From Bacteroidetes bacterium UBA2364 (GTDB lineage Bacteria; Bacteroidota; Rhodothermia; Rhodothermales; UBA2364), in the NCBI GenBank assembly GCA_002344075.1, contig DDTM01000076.1:5384-69383 (forward strand): a stretch of DNA of 64,000 nt, given 5' to 3'. The notes below the pieces were generated by a model. The model saw only the letters and a program-made list of their open reading frames with translations. It was not told where the DNA came from and made no database searches. Shown piece by piece: positions 1 through 10,000 of this stretch; the stretch's first letter is position 1; the number at the start of each line of letters is the position of its first letter. Both the position numbers and the translations under genes were made by a program.

Positions 1-365
1 ACCAGATGTTGGAGGTGTACAGGAAAATGACAGGCCATAAACAAGGCGACACGTCCTCCCATTGAATAACCGGCAACCTTCCACGGAACGTGCAATTCAT
101 TTTCTCTAAATGTTTCTAAAGCGTCTGTAATTTCAGACATCGTTCCGTAAGACAAAGGAATTTCTGCTTTTTTCCAATGGAGAGGCCAATTTTTAGTGGA
201 GGCGTGGTGCCCCGGTAAATCAGCCAGAATACACCGATACGTTGATTCTAAGGGCCGGATCACCGGATACCAGTCCCGCGCATTTCCCATAAAACCGTGA
301 AGGAATAAAATCGGTGATCGAGGATCCGCTGGCCGATTTTCAAAATAGAGGCAAAGACGCATCAT
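1..365 (-). CDS. menH: Alpha/beta hydrolase, MenH-like (partial)
   Basis: The first 121 codons of an alpha/beta-hydrolase are read from 365 leftwards and run off the window edge. The translation has the oxyanion stretch ILFLHGFMGNARDW near residue 20 and the nucleophile elbow GYSMGGR near residue 100, with Ser as expected nucleophile. The GYSMGGR form is typical of MenH (2-succinyl-6-hydroxy-2,4-cyclohexadiene-1-carboxylate synthase, menaquinone pathway), but other small hydrolases share it and the Asp/His part of the triad is off the window. The start codon overlaps the rsmG stop by 4 bp (ATGA at 362-365), so the two are probably translationally coupled. A second ATG directly follows the first. 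Confidence 0.7.
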   Translation of the reverse strand, partial: MMRLCLYFENRPADPRSPILFLHGFMGNARDWYPVIRPLESTYRCILADLPGHHASTKNWPLHWKKAEIPLSYGTMSEITDALETFRENELHVPWKVAGYSMGGRVALFMACHFPVHLQHL

Positions 366-1045
366 GGCATGGCTTCTACGGTCATCCGTACCTTTTCTTC
401 AAAATAAGGCCGCCCCAGAACCTCTGTGAGTGAGGTCTGGCGTACCAATACGTGGGGAAAACGATTTTTAAGTTGTGCTACTTCTTCGGTTAGGTTGCCC
501 CCTTTTAGACAGAGGAGGCCGGGTTGCCAAGCGTTGACGGGTGCTGAAAAGGGGATGCGTATTCGGTTAAACCAGAACCACAAATCCTTCAAAGGAGCTG
601 TTGCGCGCGAGACGGCATAATGGGCTTTTCCTGTCCAAGTCTCGGCCCGAAGTGCATAAGCAGATACATTGTCCAATCCTAATGTTTGAGACATTTCCTG
701 TACCGCTCGTATTTTCTTTCCGGTGCTGTCTATTAGATGAAAGTGTACATTGGGAAAACAAATGGCCAGTACCAAACCGGGTAAACCGCCTCCGGTTCCA
801 AAATCCACCACTTCCGCGTGGTCCGGAAAAGGGCGTTCGGTAAGGCTAAGGCAGTGCAAAATGTGCCGTTCATAACAATCTGCGGGGTCCATTTGTCTGG
901 AGATGAGGTTAATCCTACCATTGGTTTCAATGAGCAGGGCTTCGTAATGCATTAACAAGGACCGTTGTTGTTCGGATAAAAAATCTTCAGGTTGAAACAT
1001 ATGTTCGTACATTCTTTTAGGAGGGAATTTACCGTTCTGCTCCAT
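362..1045 (-). CDS. rsmG: 16S rRNA (guanine-527-N7)-methyltransferase RsmG
   Basis: A 227-aa protein of usual length for RsmG (GidB), the SAM-dependent enzyme that methylates G527 of 16S rRNA. The SAM-binding motif VDFGTGGGLPG sits at residues 80-90, after the family-typical N-terminal helix and the stretch NLISR. The later part includes AVSRATAPLKDLWFW, the conserved segment that follows the catalytic core. The gene ends by a 4-bp overlap with menH. Upstream lie about 200 bp of non-coding DNA facing a divergent lipoprotein gene. Confidence 0.93.
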   Translation of the reverse strand: MEQNGKFPPKRMYEHMFQPEDFLSEQQRSLLMHYEALLIETNGRINLISRQMDPADCYERHILHCLSLTERPFPDHAEVVDFGTGGGLPGLVLAICFPNVHFHLIDSTGKKIRAVQEMSQTLGLDNVSAYALRAETWTGKAHYAVSRATAPLKDLWFWFNRIRIPFSAPVNAWQPGLLCLKGGNLTEEVAQLKNRFPHVLVRQTSLTEVLGRPYFEEKVRMTVEAMP

Positions 1046-1247
1046 TGGGTTCAGCGGGATTTTTTACGAAACCGGTTTGGTTTTTGGCGTCAAAACCTCA
1101 AATCGAACAAAGGTGAGGACGTTTCCTGCCATTGTATCTGGCTGCAAGGGGGATGTCTGAAAACTTTTTCAGGGCAATACCAGTAAAACCCGCTCTAATG
1201 TGTATTTTATACCTCTACCCCTTTCCATTCAGTCAACCAACATCCAC

Positions 1248-1766
1248 ATGAAATATGTGCCTTTTCTGTTATTCGGGCTTTCACTATTCCTAACACAATG
1301 CGATACGGGCCTTCAGGAAGCCTTTATCCGTGAAGCATCCCAAAAACCTGTCGGAGTGACCCGTACCGATAAGGGCGGTGGCCTAATAAAAAGTACTAAT
1401 GGCACGCCTATCGAAGAAGACAAAACCGATTGGCGTTCTGCTCCTTTTTATACAGGTTATGTTCGCTTTAACCCTGCTTTCCCCAATCCGATTTCGAGTG
1501 GTTTTGTAACCATCCCCGTTATCGTCACAGCGACCGACCAGTTGCCCAATGGCCTTACTCTTCGTGGGTATAATGACCAAGGTCGGTTTATACTCTTGGA
1601 TGAAATAGGTCAAACGGGCTTACCCGGTGCTTATACGTTTAATTTTGACATCAGCCTTCTTTCTGCCTCCGGATCGGTCTCTACCATAAAAGGCATACAC
1701 CGCCTTTTCATCTTTGATCGATTAAGTGGGGAAATGGTAAGCTATGGTGACCTATTGGTTGAATAA
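1248..1766 (+). CDS. Putative lipoprotein, unknown function
   Basis: A 172-aa protein starting at the ATG at 1248, because this gives a clean signal peptide (KYVPFLLFGLSLFLTQC). An upstream ATG at 1200 would bury it. The Cys at about residue 20 is a likely lipidation site, although Gln before Cys is not the classical lipobox. The rest contains no catalytic motif that I recognise. The C-terminal half alternates short hydrophobic strands, consistent with a small beta-sandwich exposed at the cell surface or in the periplasm. It stands alone: rsmG is divergent, and the exbD gene on the other strand converges on it with a shared hairpin at 1765-1792. Confidence 0.7.
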   Translation: MKYVPFLLFGLSLFLTQCDTGLQEAFIREASQKPVGVTRTDKGGGLIKSTNGTPIEEDKTDWRSAPFYTGYVRFNPAFPNPISSGFVTIPVIVTATDQLPNGLTLRGYNDQGRFILLDEIGQTGLPGAYTFNFDISLLSASGSVSTIKGIHRLFIFDRLSGEMVSYGDLLVE

Positions 1767-1792
1767 AAAAGGCCGATAAACACATATCGGCC
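1765..1792 (-). terminator. Rho-independent terminator after exbD
   Basis: A perfect 8-bp inverted repeat GGCCGATA / TATCGGCC (1771-1778 and 1785-1792) with a 6-nt loop. Read on the minus strand it is followed by a run of T, which fits a terminator for the exbB-exbD transcript. On the plus strand no T run follows, so it is a weaker terminator for the convergent lipoprotein gene. Confidence 0.8.
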
Positions 1793-1820
1793 ACTAAGAC
1801 ATAAAGCCTGCTCTAAGGGA

Positions 1821-2249
1821 CTAATTTCCGGAAGAGGTGTCTTCTTCTGGTTGTTCGGTGGCAATTGCCACACGCAAGTCCAATGATGCCGCCGCCGACA
1901 TAACCGCCGTGACTACGCCATGACGTGCCTTTTCATCCGCACGAATGACCACTTTTTGTAAATCCCCTTTGTTTGCATTTAAGGTACCAACCAGATCCTC
2001 TTCGCGGATTTGCACTTGGTTTACAAAAATCTCATTGTTTTCCGTGACAATGACAGTCAAATATTGCTCGCTGTCTGTTGGGGTTCCGGCTTCGGCCTTG
2101 GGGACGTTCACCGGAAGTCCATTTTGGATGATAAAGTTAGAGGTCAACAAGAAAAAAATGAGGAGCAACATGGTGATGTCCGCCATTCCTGCCTGACTAA
2201 AAGACTCCATCGGACGGAGTTTACTGGTGGAAAAATGAAAGCGGCTCAT
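1821..2249 (-). CDS. exbD: ExbD/TolR-family biopolymer transporter
   Basis: A 142-aa single-pass inner-membrane protein. One transmembrane segment lies at about residues 22-41 and carries Asp24 in GMADITMLLLIFFL, the position of the essential proton-carrying Asp of ExbD/TolR. The rest is a periplasmic domain. Together with ExbB it forms a proton-driven motor. The gene begins one base after the exbB stop, so co-translation is likely, and it ends before the hairpin at 1765-1792. Whether it works with a TonB-like, a TolA-like or another transducer cannot be told from the sequence. No TonB or TolA gene is near. Confidence 0.9.
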   Translation of the reverse strand: MSRFHFSTSKLRPMESFSQAGMADITMLLLIFFLLTSNFIIQNGLPVNVPKAEAGTPTDSEQYLTVIVTENNEIFVNQVQIREEDLVGTLNANKGDLQKVVIRADEKARHGVVTAVMSAAASLDLRVAIATEQPEEDTSSGN

Positions 2250-2250
2250 C

Positions 2251-3018
2251 TCAATATTGTGGATTTTGTTGCGGATACGGGTATGGTTGTGTGGTTTGTG
2301 GCATCATCATCGTGGGAACAGGTTCCTGTAGAAGGTCAATGAAGTCCGAGGAAAAACGTTCCATTTGATTCACAATGAAATGGTATCGTTCCAGTAGATA
2401 ATTATAGGCAATCTGTGTGGGAATAGCGACAATTAGACCTCCTACTGTGGTAATGAGCGCTGTCCAGATCCCGCCCGCCAAAACACTTGGATTGACCTGC
2501 CCCTGCATACTTTGGATGGACTGGAAGGCTTCGACCATGCCCAATACAGTACCCAAAAATCCTAAAAGTGGGGCAACCCCGGCAATGGTTGCAAGCCAAA
2601 CCAACCTTTTTTCTAACTTGTATGCTTGGTCTCTACCTTCGATTAAGACAATTTCCTGAATCTCGGTAATCGGGCGACCAATTCGTTCTAAACCCTTTTT
2701 GACGACCTGTGCCACTGGTTTCGGGATGGTAGAGCAATAGGTGAGTGCCCCCCGAACATCGCCGCCTTGTAAGTAGCGGCGGATGTACTCGATAAAGTTT
2801 TCGTTTGCCGAGGCTTTGCGGTAAAGTAAAAAGCGCTCTATAAATACATATACTGCCAAGAGCGAGGCGATGATAATGGGAATCATAACCCACCCACCGG
2901 ACCATACGAGGTCAAACATGCTGGGTGTGGCCGAGGGTGTTACAGGGGCTGGTTGTGTGACAAGGGGGGGGGCGGTTGGTTGCTGTAAGGCAAGTATAAA
3001 TCCGTTAAGCAATGTCAT
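2251..3018 (-). CDS. exbB: MotA/TolQ/ExbB proton channel family protein
   Basis: A 255-aa protein with the three-helix layout of ExbB/TolQ: one helix at about residues 43-66, a long cytoplasmic loop, and two helices at about 138-165 (with the family stretch APLLGFLGTVLGM) and 180-210 (with GGIWTALITTVGGLIVAIP). The C-terminal tail is rich in Pro, Gln and Tyr. It should form the pentameric stator around ExbD. Directly upstream is a strong hairpin (3049-3091), so part of its transcription must come from read-through or from a promoter not seen. The gene is part of the envelope locus reaching to 10.1 kb. Confidence 0.92.
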   Translation of the reverse strand: MTLLNGFILALQQPTAPPLVTQPAPVTPSATPSMFDLVWSGGWVMIPIIIASLLAVYVFIERFLLYRKASANENFIEYIRRYLQGGDVRGALTYCSTIPKPVAQVVKKGLERIGRPITEIQEIVLIEGRDQAYKLEKRLVWLATIAGVAPLLGFLGTVLGMVEAFQSIQSMQGQVNPSVLAGGIWTALITTVGGLIVAIPTQIAYNYLLERYHFIVNQMERFSSDFIDLLQEPVPTMMMPQTTQPYPYPQQNPQY

Positions 3019-3048
3019 GGGGTTTTGCGGAGCAAGTGGGGAAAGAGA

Positions 3049-3091
3049 AAAAAGCCTGCCTAAGGTCTGTACATCATAAGACAGGCTTTTT
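3049..3091 (-). terminator. Bidirectional-looking terminator between SPOR gene and exbB
   Basis: A perfect 10-bp inverted repeat, AAAAAGCCTG at 3049-3058 and CAGGCTTTTT at 3082-3091, with a 23-nt loop. The A/T arms supply the U-tract in both directions. On the minus strand it lies 7 bp after the SPOR gene and 31 bp before the exbB start. It would end or attenuate transcription inside what otherwise looks like one operon. Confidence 0.7.
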
Positions 3092-3097
3092 AGGATT

Positions 3098-5182
3098 TTA
3101 TTTAATTTCTACAGTCCAAGCGTCCTTGGGCGTGTCGTAGGGCAATTTGCCTTTTGATGCTTTGGCTTCCTCTTTGGACTTAAACTGCCCTAAAATCAGC
3201 CGATAGCCTTGTTGGGGGGAACTGATGGTGATAATGCCCGTGCGATACCCGCGGCTGCGTAGGTTTGCCGCCATTTTTTCCAACTCGGCACGGTTCGAGG
3301 AAAATTTAAGAGACCAGCCCCAGCCGCCAGCCGAGGTGTTTAGATCACTTCCTCCTTGTACCTCCATAGGACTGCGGAAAAGATCAGTCGTTGATCCTGT
3401 TGTTCCTCCACCGCCAGCCGTAGCGCCAGTGCCACCAGTAGTTGTCGTAGCGTCTCCGCTGCCAATCAATCCGCCTGCTGTACCGGGAGCGGGTGTGGGA
3501 GAAGTACCCGGTTGCTGCACCAAACTTTCATTGGTAAGTCCCGTTTGTCCCGATTGGGAGATGGTTGGGCCAGTGGTACTGGAAAAGAGTCCTCGGCTCA
3601 AGGTAAACAAAACCAAGGCAATCAGGAAGAGGGCAAGGCCACTCAATATATAAATTAAGCCGCGCACTTTGGGAGGTTTAGATTGTACAAAATTTTTGGC
3701 TCTTAATAATAGCGGAACGGAAGTGGCCGTAGCGGTCGCTATGGTTGCTTTCGAAGACTCGTTAGAAACAGGTTCGTGAGGCTTTTGTTCCGGTGTCGTT
3801 GATGACATGCGTACCGTTTGTGGAATGGGTTGTGCAGGTGGATTGCGCATGGCAGGTCCCATCACCGGAGGAGCAATATAGTGGTATGGTTCGTTGGAAA
3901 CAGGCTGTGACACTGGCGCAGGAGTCGAAATATCCGGCGTTTGGTCGCCTATAGGACGAAAACTGGGCAATGGCGTGCCATATGATTGTGCTACGCCTTC
4001 TGGCTGTTTGGGTTCGTTCGGTATTGCTGCAAGCGCCGAGTTGAGGGTAGGGCGGGTTACCTGCTCTTCCGAGGGCGTATCCACGTCTATCCATTGAAGG
4101 TACTCTTGTGCTTTTGATACTTTTGGATGATCGGGAAACTGGCGCACAAAGTCCTGAAACAGGCCACGCGCTTTTCCGGGTAACCCTGCTTTTTGATAAT
4201 TTTCGGCAGCCCAGAAAAGGGCGTCCGCCCCCGACTCGCCGGTTGGGTCTTGGCGATAGGTTTCGAGATACCGGACCGCAACGGTAAAAGCCGGTTCGTC
4301 TTGTTCTAACATCATAGCGATTTCCTGTTTAGGATCAGTGGGTGGTGCAATGGGATCTTTGGGCGCTATAGGAATAGGTTGCGCCAGAACGGGTACAACT
4401 TCGTGCGCAGTCAATGCTTCAAGGGCTTCGGTGTGGTCGAGGGACACAAGGTCAGAAATCGGGTTTCCCTCTGTCGCGTTTTCACTCCTAACCGATTCCA
4501 AGATCATGAGCGGTTCGGTTGTGTTTACCAAGTCGCTGGATTCAGGAGATTCTAGTACCGGAGACCGTAGATCATCCGGTAGTTCATTGCCCACACTCAT
4601 TAAAGCATCATCAATCGCGGGGGTAGCCTCGATGGGAGGTAGAACAAGAAGGGGATTCTCTTCTGTCGCAGCTTGGGGTGATATTGCAGGAGGAAGGTTG
4701 TCCAAAGGCTTCCATTCAGTTTCAGAAGCAACAGGACGGGCTTCGCCAGCATAAACGATAGGTGCCGAAAAAGATGCCGTATCCATCGGATCCCCTATGG
4801 TTTCATCATATAAAAAGCGATTGATGCCTTCTACTTCTGTCTGAGGCGCCTCTTGAATGGCCTGAGGAATATCGGCAATTAATCCTTCGGTTGTAATTTC
4901 AGGGGCGGAAACATGAAGGGTTTCGTCAAATCCGGAAACCCCTTCTGCAATGGATTCGGCAGCGGAACTACCTGAAATGGGTAAATCTTGAACAATTCCT
5001 CCGGTGCTTGGAAGGTCTTCCGGTACAAAGGACACTCCTTCAGGAACATCCGAAGATAGGGCATCCAAAACGGCTGCCGCTGCTTGTGCAGGATTTGGGA
5101 TGGGTTGATGTATATCCGATTCCGGTATTTGTGTGGATTGGAACACTTCTTCGCGCCGGAATCTCGGCAATGGATCGTTCAT
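3098..5182 (-). CDS. SPOR-domain inner-membrane protein with long cytoplasmic region
   Basis: A 694-aa protein. Residues 1-270 are acidic, Pro-rich and low in predicted structure. Residues about 275-375 look like tandem TPR helices (ADALFWAAENYQKAG, ARGLFQDFVRQFPDHP). One transmembrane helix follows at about 505-530 (LIYILSGLALFLIALVLF), then a Gly/Thr-rich linker, then a C-terminal SPOR domain at about 620-694, starting WGWSLKFSS and ending with YRLILGQFKSKEEA. SPOR domains bind peptidoglycan glycan strands lacking stem peptides. With one helix, the SPOR end should lie in the periplasm and some 500 residues in the cytoplasm. The neighbours (ExbB/ExbD, barrel, TPR protein) suggest a trans-envelope complex. 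The partner role is inference. Confidence 0.85.
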   Translation of the reverse strand: MNDPLPRFRREEVFQSTQIPESDIHQPIPNPAQAAAAVLDALSSDVPEGVSFVPEDLPSTGGIVQDLPISGSSAAESIAEGVSGFDETLHVSAPEITTEGLIADIPQAIQEAPQTEVEGINRFLYDETIGDPMDTASFSAPIVYAGEARPVASETEWKPLDNLPPAISPQAATEENPLLVLPPIEATPAIDDALMSVGNELPDDLRSPVLESPESSDLVNTTEPLMILESVRSENATEGNPISDLVSLDHTEALEALTAHEVVPVLAQPIPIAPKDPIAPPTDPKQEIAMMLEQDEPAFTVAVRYLETYRQDPTGESGADALFWAAENYQKAGLPGKARGLFQDFVRQFPDHPKVSKAQEYLQWIDVDTPSEEQVTRPTLNSALAAIPNEPKQPEGVAQSYGTPLPSFRPIGDQTPDISTPAPVSQPVSNEPYHYIAPPVMGPAMRNPPAQPIPQTVRMSSTTPEQKPHEPVSNESSKATIATATATSVPLLLRAKNFVQSKPPKVRGLIYILSGLALFLIALVLFTLSRGLFSSTTGPTISQSGQTGLTNESLVQQPGTSPTPAPGTAGGLIGSGDATTTTGGTGATAGGGGTTGSTTDLFRSPMEVQGGSDLNTSAGGWGWSLKFSSNRAELEKMAANLRSRGYRTGIITISSPQQGYRLILGQFKSKEEAKASKGKLPYDTPKDAWTVEIK

Positions 5183-5291
5183 GTTTTCGGCAAATAAAAG
5201 ATTTGGTTCAGAAACTGGAGGGCCTTATAAGATAATCATTAATCATACATTTTTGAAGCCATCCGTGGGTAATTACGGCAAAAATAAACCG

Positions 5292-7052
5292 TTAATTCAA
5301 TACGTTCAAGGCTGTTTTAACACCCAGCATCACCACAAATCGGGCTTCAGGATAGCCCGCCCAGCGTTCATATGGACTGGCTGAAATGTGCTTTACCTGC
5401 GCATAAACCCCATAGTCCTTCCAGACTCGGTAACTCCCTGAAATTCCTAAATCTAATACAGGTGTAATTTCTCCCATTTTATCGGTACTTGCATATCTCG
5501 TGCCAATCATGTTAAGATCCGCTTGAAGGCGTGCTTTTTGTTTTAAAAAGGTGTACACGAGACTGCCGGAAGACTCAAATGCGGCTTCATGCGGGATCAA
5601 GGTATCTTTATTCTCCCCTGAACCAATCAGGCGCCCATTCTGTAACTTTGCCGTCACCGAAGCCCAGAGGGTTTCAAAAAGGGTTACACCAGCCTCAGCC
5701 TGCGCATAAAAGACATCTGCCAGTGCATAGTTAGATTCAAAAACCCCTTTTGCAAATCCTGCATATCGTTCTTTAGTGGTCTTCTGGAAATATAAATATT
5801 CCGGACTTTTCGTGTAACCAGCTTTAAAACCAAACTGATAAGGTTGTTTCCTTAACCCAATACCAGACTCAATAGCGATGGTGTTTATGGATGGTTTGAC
5901 TATTGGATCATCAATCAGATACGGGTTCTGTGTAAAGAGGCCGGAAGTAGTATGGTGTATGATCCGAGGATCGTTTTTCAAAAACACCTGTAAGCCTTGG
6001 GGGAAGTAATAATCGGCCCGAATATAAGGTGCGAAAAAGTTTCTGGAAATAGGATCCGTCCCTATATTTCTTTTAGAAGCCTCGAAACCAGCATATTGAA
6101 GACCTGTGCTAATACATAAGGCTTTCGAGGCCATCCAAGTGATTCCTGCTCTCACCGATTGCGAAAGGAGGTCTGAACCCAGAACTGTTTTTGCATCTAT
6201 GGCAGAGAGCGTTAGATGCGCATCCGAAAAAAACGCTACTTTGCCGATAGGGATTTTGGCCTCTCCGCCGAGGTTCATGCGTTTTTCGGTTCTGGAATAG
6301 ATATCTGGTGCAATGGCCAAGATGTCGCTGTCAAATCGCTCGTTTTGGTAGTCAGCCCGAATCTTAAAAGGGAAACGTGCGGTTTCGAGTGCGTACCAAT
6401 CCCCACCTATTCCCAATCCCCGCCCTTTACGAAAGGGCTGTGCCATCAACCTGGGGCCAGTTACTACCATAAGAGTATCTGCACCAAAAAGATTGTTCCG
6501 GGTGGAAAAGCCATTAAAAATCAATCTTGCAATGCTTTTCTTGTATTCCTGAGAGGAGCCGAGTTTAAATTTAAAATTTGCAAAAGTGGCTTTAATATCA
6601 GGTTTTGCTTCAAAGGGCTGATGCCCATCGCTCCCCAAATAGTCTATATCCCCAAAAAAAGCAACCCCATCGCGAAACGGTGCGTGGGCAAAGACCTGAA
6701 GTTCACGACTCAAATAACGGCCCACAGACGCTTTTAGTAAAAGTTGTCTTGGCTGTGCAGAAGACAGGGTAAAACGATCGCCAACGGGAACATCGGCCAA
6801 CGAATGGTGAGGAAGTTCTGTGGGATTTTGCTTGTATCCGCCAATAAAAGGGGTTTGTCCTTCTCGCGGCATAAAAGGCTTTGGGGGTATAACCAAGTTG
6901 GTAATGGCGGGTCGTTCTAATTTTGGTAATTCAATTGGCTTTTTGCTTCGGATCACCACTTCATTCGGCTTAAGATCGGGCACAACGGGTTGTGCTATCA
7001 AAACCTGCCCGATCAGTAAAAAAGATAGAAGCCCAAAACGATTGCTTTTCAT
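5292..7052 (-). CDS. Outer-membrane beta-barrel protein
   Basis: A 586-aa protein. The start at 7052 is chosen because it gives a normal signal peptide (KSNRFGLLSFLLIGQVLIAQ). Longer forms would run into the upstream gene. After a Pro/Lys-rich linker (residues about 25-75) the sequence is a series of alternating amphipathic strands rich in Gly, Tyr and Phe, as in outer-membrane barrels of Bacteroidota. I see no TonB box or plug domain, so a TonB-dependent receptor is not supported. The gene lies 34 bp after the large TPR gene and before the SPOR gene, and belongs to the same locus. Confidence 0.75.
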   Translation of the reverse strand: MKSNRFGLLSFLLIGQVLIAQPVVPDLKPNEVVIRSKKPIELPKLERPAITNLVIPPKPFMPREGQTPFIGGYKQNPTELPHHSLADVPVGDRFTLSSAQPRQLLLKASVGRYLSRELQVFAHAPFRDGVAFFGDIDYLGSDGHQPFEAKPDIKATFANFKFKLGSSQEYKKSIARLIFNGFSTRNNLFGADTLMVVTGPRLMAQPFRKGRGLGIGGDWYALETARFPFKIRADYQNERFDSDILAIAPDIYSRTEKRMNLGGEAKIPIGKVAFFSDAHLTLSAIDAKTVLGSDLLSQSVRAGITWMASKALCISTGLQYAGFEASKRNIGTDPISRNFFAPYIRADYYFPQGLQVFLKNDPRIIHHTTSGLFTQNPYLIDDPIVKPSINTIAIESGIGLRKQPYQFGFKAGYTKSPEYLYFQKTTKERYAGFAKGVFESNYALADVFYAQAEAGVTLFETLWASVTAKLQNGRLIGSGENKDTLIPHEAAFESSGSLVYTFLKQKARLQADLNMIGTRYASTDKMGEITPVLDLGISGSYRVWKDYGVYAQVKHISASPYERWAGYPEARFVVMLGVKTALNVLN

Positions 7053-7086
7053 AATTCTTGAACTGTTTGGTATGGCATTTTCGGGT

Positions 7087-10000
7087 TTAAAGCGTTGCTT
7101 TTTCCGAACGTGCAGTTTGTGCATAAGGGGTTTGGCCATATTCGCTTATGACGCGATCATAAGCCTGAATGGCGCTGGCTCGGTTACCGAGTGCCCGATA
7201 CGCACGTGCCTGCCCCAAATAACTTTGTGCGACCCAATCTATCACATCTGGAAAACGTTCCTGAATTGCAGCGAAGGCTTGAAGGGCCTCCTGTGCTCGG
7301 TTCATCTGCAACAAGAGACTTCCATAACGAAATTGTGCTTCACTGGCAAATACATCGTCGTTGGTCTGGGCCATCCGCCGATAGAGGTCTAAGGCGGCAC
7401 TTAAATTATTAAGTTGCACATTCAGGGCAGCAAGTCGGAGTATGGCGGTTTTTCCGGCATCCTGTGTGGCGTATTTGGATGCAATTTGTTCCAATAACTG
7501 GCGCCCGTCTTCGGTATTCCCTAAGGCAATCATGGCTTGGGCCTGGCCTAATTGGGCCTCGGAGATTTCAGAAATATCTCCCTCTGCATTGGCCTCTAAT
7601 CGCTTGAATAAGCTAAGGGCTTCATTGGGCCTTCCGGTAGTCAGAAATAAATTTGCCAAAAGGCGTGCGGCTTCGAAGGATGCCGCCTCTGAGGGATAAC
7701 GATCTAATACCAATTTCAGGTACTGTTCTGCATTTCGGTAGTCTTTCAGTTGATAATAGCTGGCACCTACATAATAGGTTGCTGCCGGAGCCAAAGCAGG
7801 ATTTCGGTTTGCCTGTAAAAAATACTGAAATCCGGTGAGGGCTTTTTGTGTTTCACCATTTTGAAACTGCATTTCAGCTTGCTTAAACCGTACTTGATCG
7901 GCCACTTCTGTTCCGGGGTTTTGGCGCAAATACTGATCAATGAGTGTTTCGGCTGCACCGGGCTGATTCAGGGCAAGATATGAGAGCTGAATTCCCATGA
8001 GTGCATCCGGAATCACAGGGCTTTGGGGATACCGATTTATCACTTCTTTGTAGGCATTGATGGCCTCGGAGAAGCGATCTTGGTTAAAATAGGCATCTCC
8101 GATTCCATACTGTGCCTTGGCGGCTTCGGGACTTTGCGGATAGAAGCGCAGTACATTGAAGTATTCGTTAATGGCCAAGTCGTATTTTTGTTGCTGTAGC
8201 AGGATGTAGCCAACGAGATATTGTGACTCGGGCGCCCATTCGGAGTTGGGGTAATTGCCCACCAGTCTGCGGAAGGCATTGATGGCATCGGCCTCTTGGC
8301 CACTGTTCATGTATGCCTGACCAATCTGGAAGAGCGCATATACAGCCCCTTGATTGCCCACTTTTCGGTAAGAGAGAACAGCATCATCAAAACGTTTCAT
8401 GGCAAAATAACTGTCGCCGAGCCGCATCTGGGCATCGGTACGGTAGGTTTCCTGATTGGCTGTTGGCCGGAAGTTGGCTATAAAGGTTTCGAAACTGCGT
8501 GCGGCCAAGTCGTAGCGGCCTGTATTGAAGTAAATCCAACCTAATACATAATGGGCACTGTTTACATTTGGATCCTGCTTATATCCAGCGATGTATTGGT
8601 TTAAGAGGCGTTCGGCATCGGCATACTTTCCTTCTTGAACCAGGCTTTCGGCCTGCCAAAAAAGGGCCTCTCCGGCATTAGACGTGGTAAAGGCTGTTCC
8701 AAATGCAGCTTGTGCCTCTGCAAAATTTCGGTTTTGGTACAATAACCACCCTTTTCGATAACTTAATTGGTTGCGTGCCGATGCCGTCAGGTTTGTTTGG
8801 CGCATGGCTTGTTCAAAGGCGGCATTGGCGCGCGCGTTATCACCCAATAGGGCAAACGATTCTCCAAGGTACAAATATGCGTCGCCGGTTCGGTTGGAGG
8901 CTGGAAAACTCGTTACCAATTGGTTAAAATACCGGGCACTCTCTTCCCACCGTTGTGCCTTATATTGAATAAGGCCCAGTTCAAAAAGTGCTTGGTCTGC
9001 AAATTCGCCTTGAGGCCAAAGCGTAACCAAATCCGAAAAGATTTCGCGTGCCTGATTGGTTTCTCCTAAAAGCAAGGTAGAGACTGCTTCATAATACGTG
9101 GCTTTTTGTGCCAAATTGTCTTTCAGATCCTGTTTACTTGCGCGGAAAAAGCTCGATGATGTACTATATTGTTTTTGTTGAAGATATGTCCATCCTAAGC
9201 CAAAATTCGCATATCGGGTGTAAGGGCTGCGGGGGAAGTTGTTGTTGAGTTGCGTAAAGTAATATTGAGCCCTGCCCATGTCGTTTAGCTGCGAGGCTGA
9301 TTCGCCCATCATCATCAATGCCCGTTCCAAATCGCGGCCTGTAAAAAAAGGCAGTCGTTTGTCCCCTTCGCCGAGCACCCGCTCAAACCGGCCCAGTTCA
9401 AAATTGGCTTCCATGCCCGCCAGAGCGGTTTTTCCGGTAAAGTCGGACAAGGGATAACGGCTCGCTAATTGATCAAAATGTTCGGCTGCACGGGCAAAGT
9501 TTTTACGCTCTAACTCTGTTTTTCCCACCAGATACAGTGCCTGAGGTGCAATTTGGGTGTTGGGAAATCGGATATGGGCCTGATCTAAGTAGTCTAAGGC
9601 AATATCTGTTTCGTTCAGACGGATACTGTTCAGTCCCATCCAATACAGGGCCTCTGCCGCCAGTTCAGGATCCTTTTGGTTTTGGAAAACCCCTCCAAAT
9701 GCAGCACGAGATTTGGCATATTCGCCTTTTTCAAAATAATACTGACCAAGGGTCATTTGCGCTTTTTCCCCAAACGGATGTCCCGGATAGTGAATGGCAA
9801 ACGAGGCGTAGAGCGGTGCTGCGTCTTGGGTTTTTCCTAAAGCAAGTAGCGACTCGGCCTGATAATACCTAGACTCCGCCGCATGAGGATGGTCCGGATG
9901 TTGTTGCTCGAACAACTTAAATGCTTCATAGGCTTTTTGATAAACGCCCGATTGAAAAAGCGCCAAAGCCGTTGCATATTCAGTGTTTGAGGAGGTGGTA

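Noticed and set aside
5292..7052. TonB-dependent receptor annotation for the barrel
   Set aside because: No plug domain and no TonB box seen. Only a barrel can be supported.
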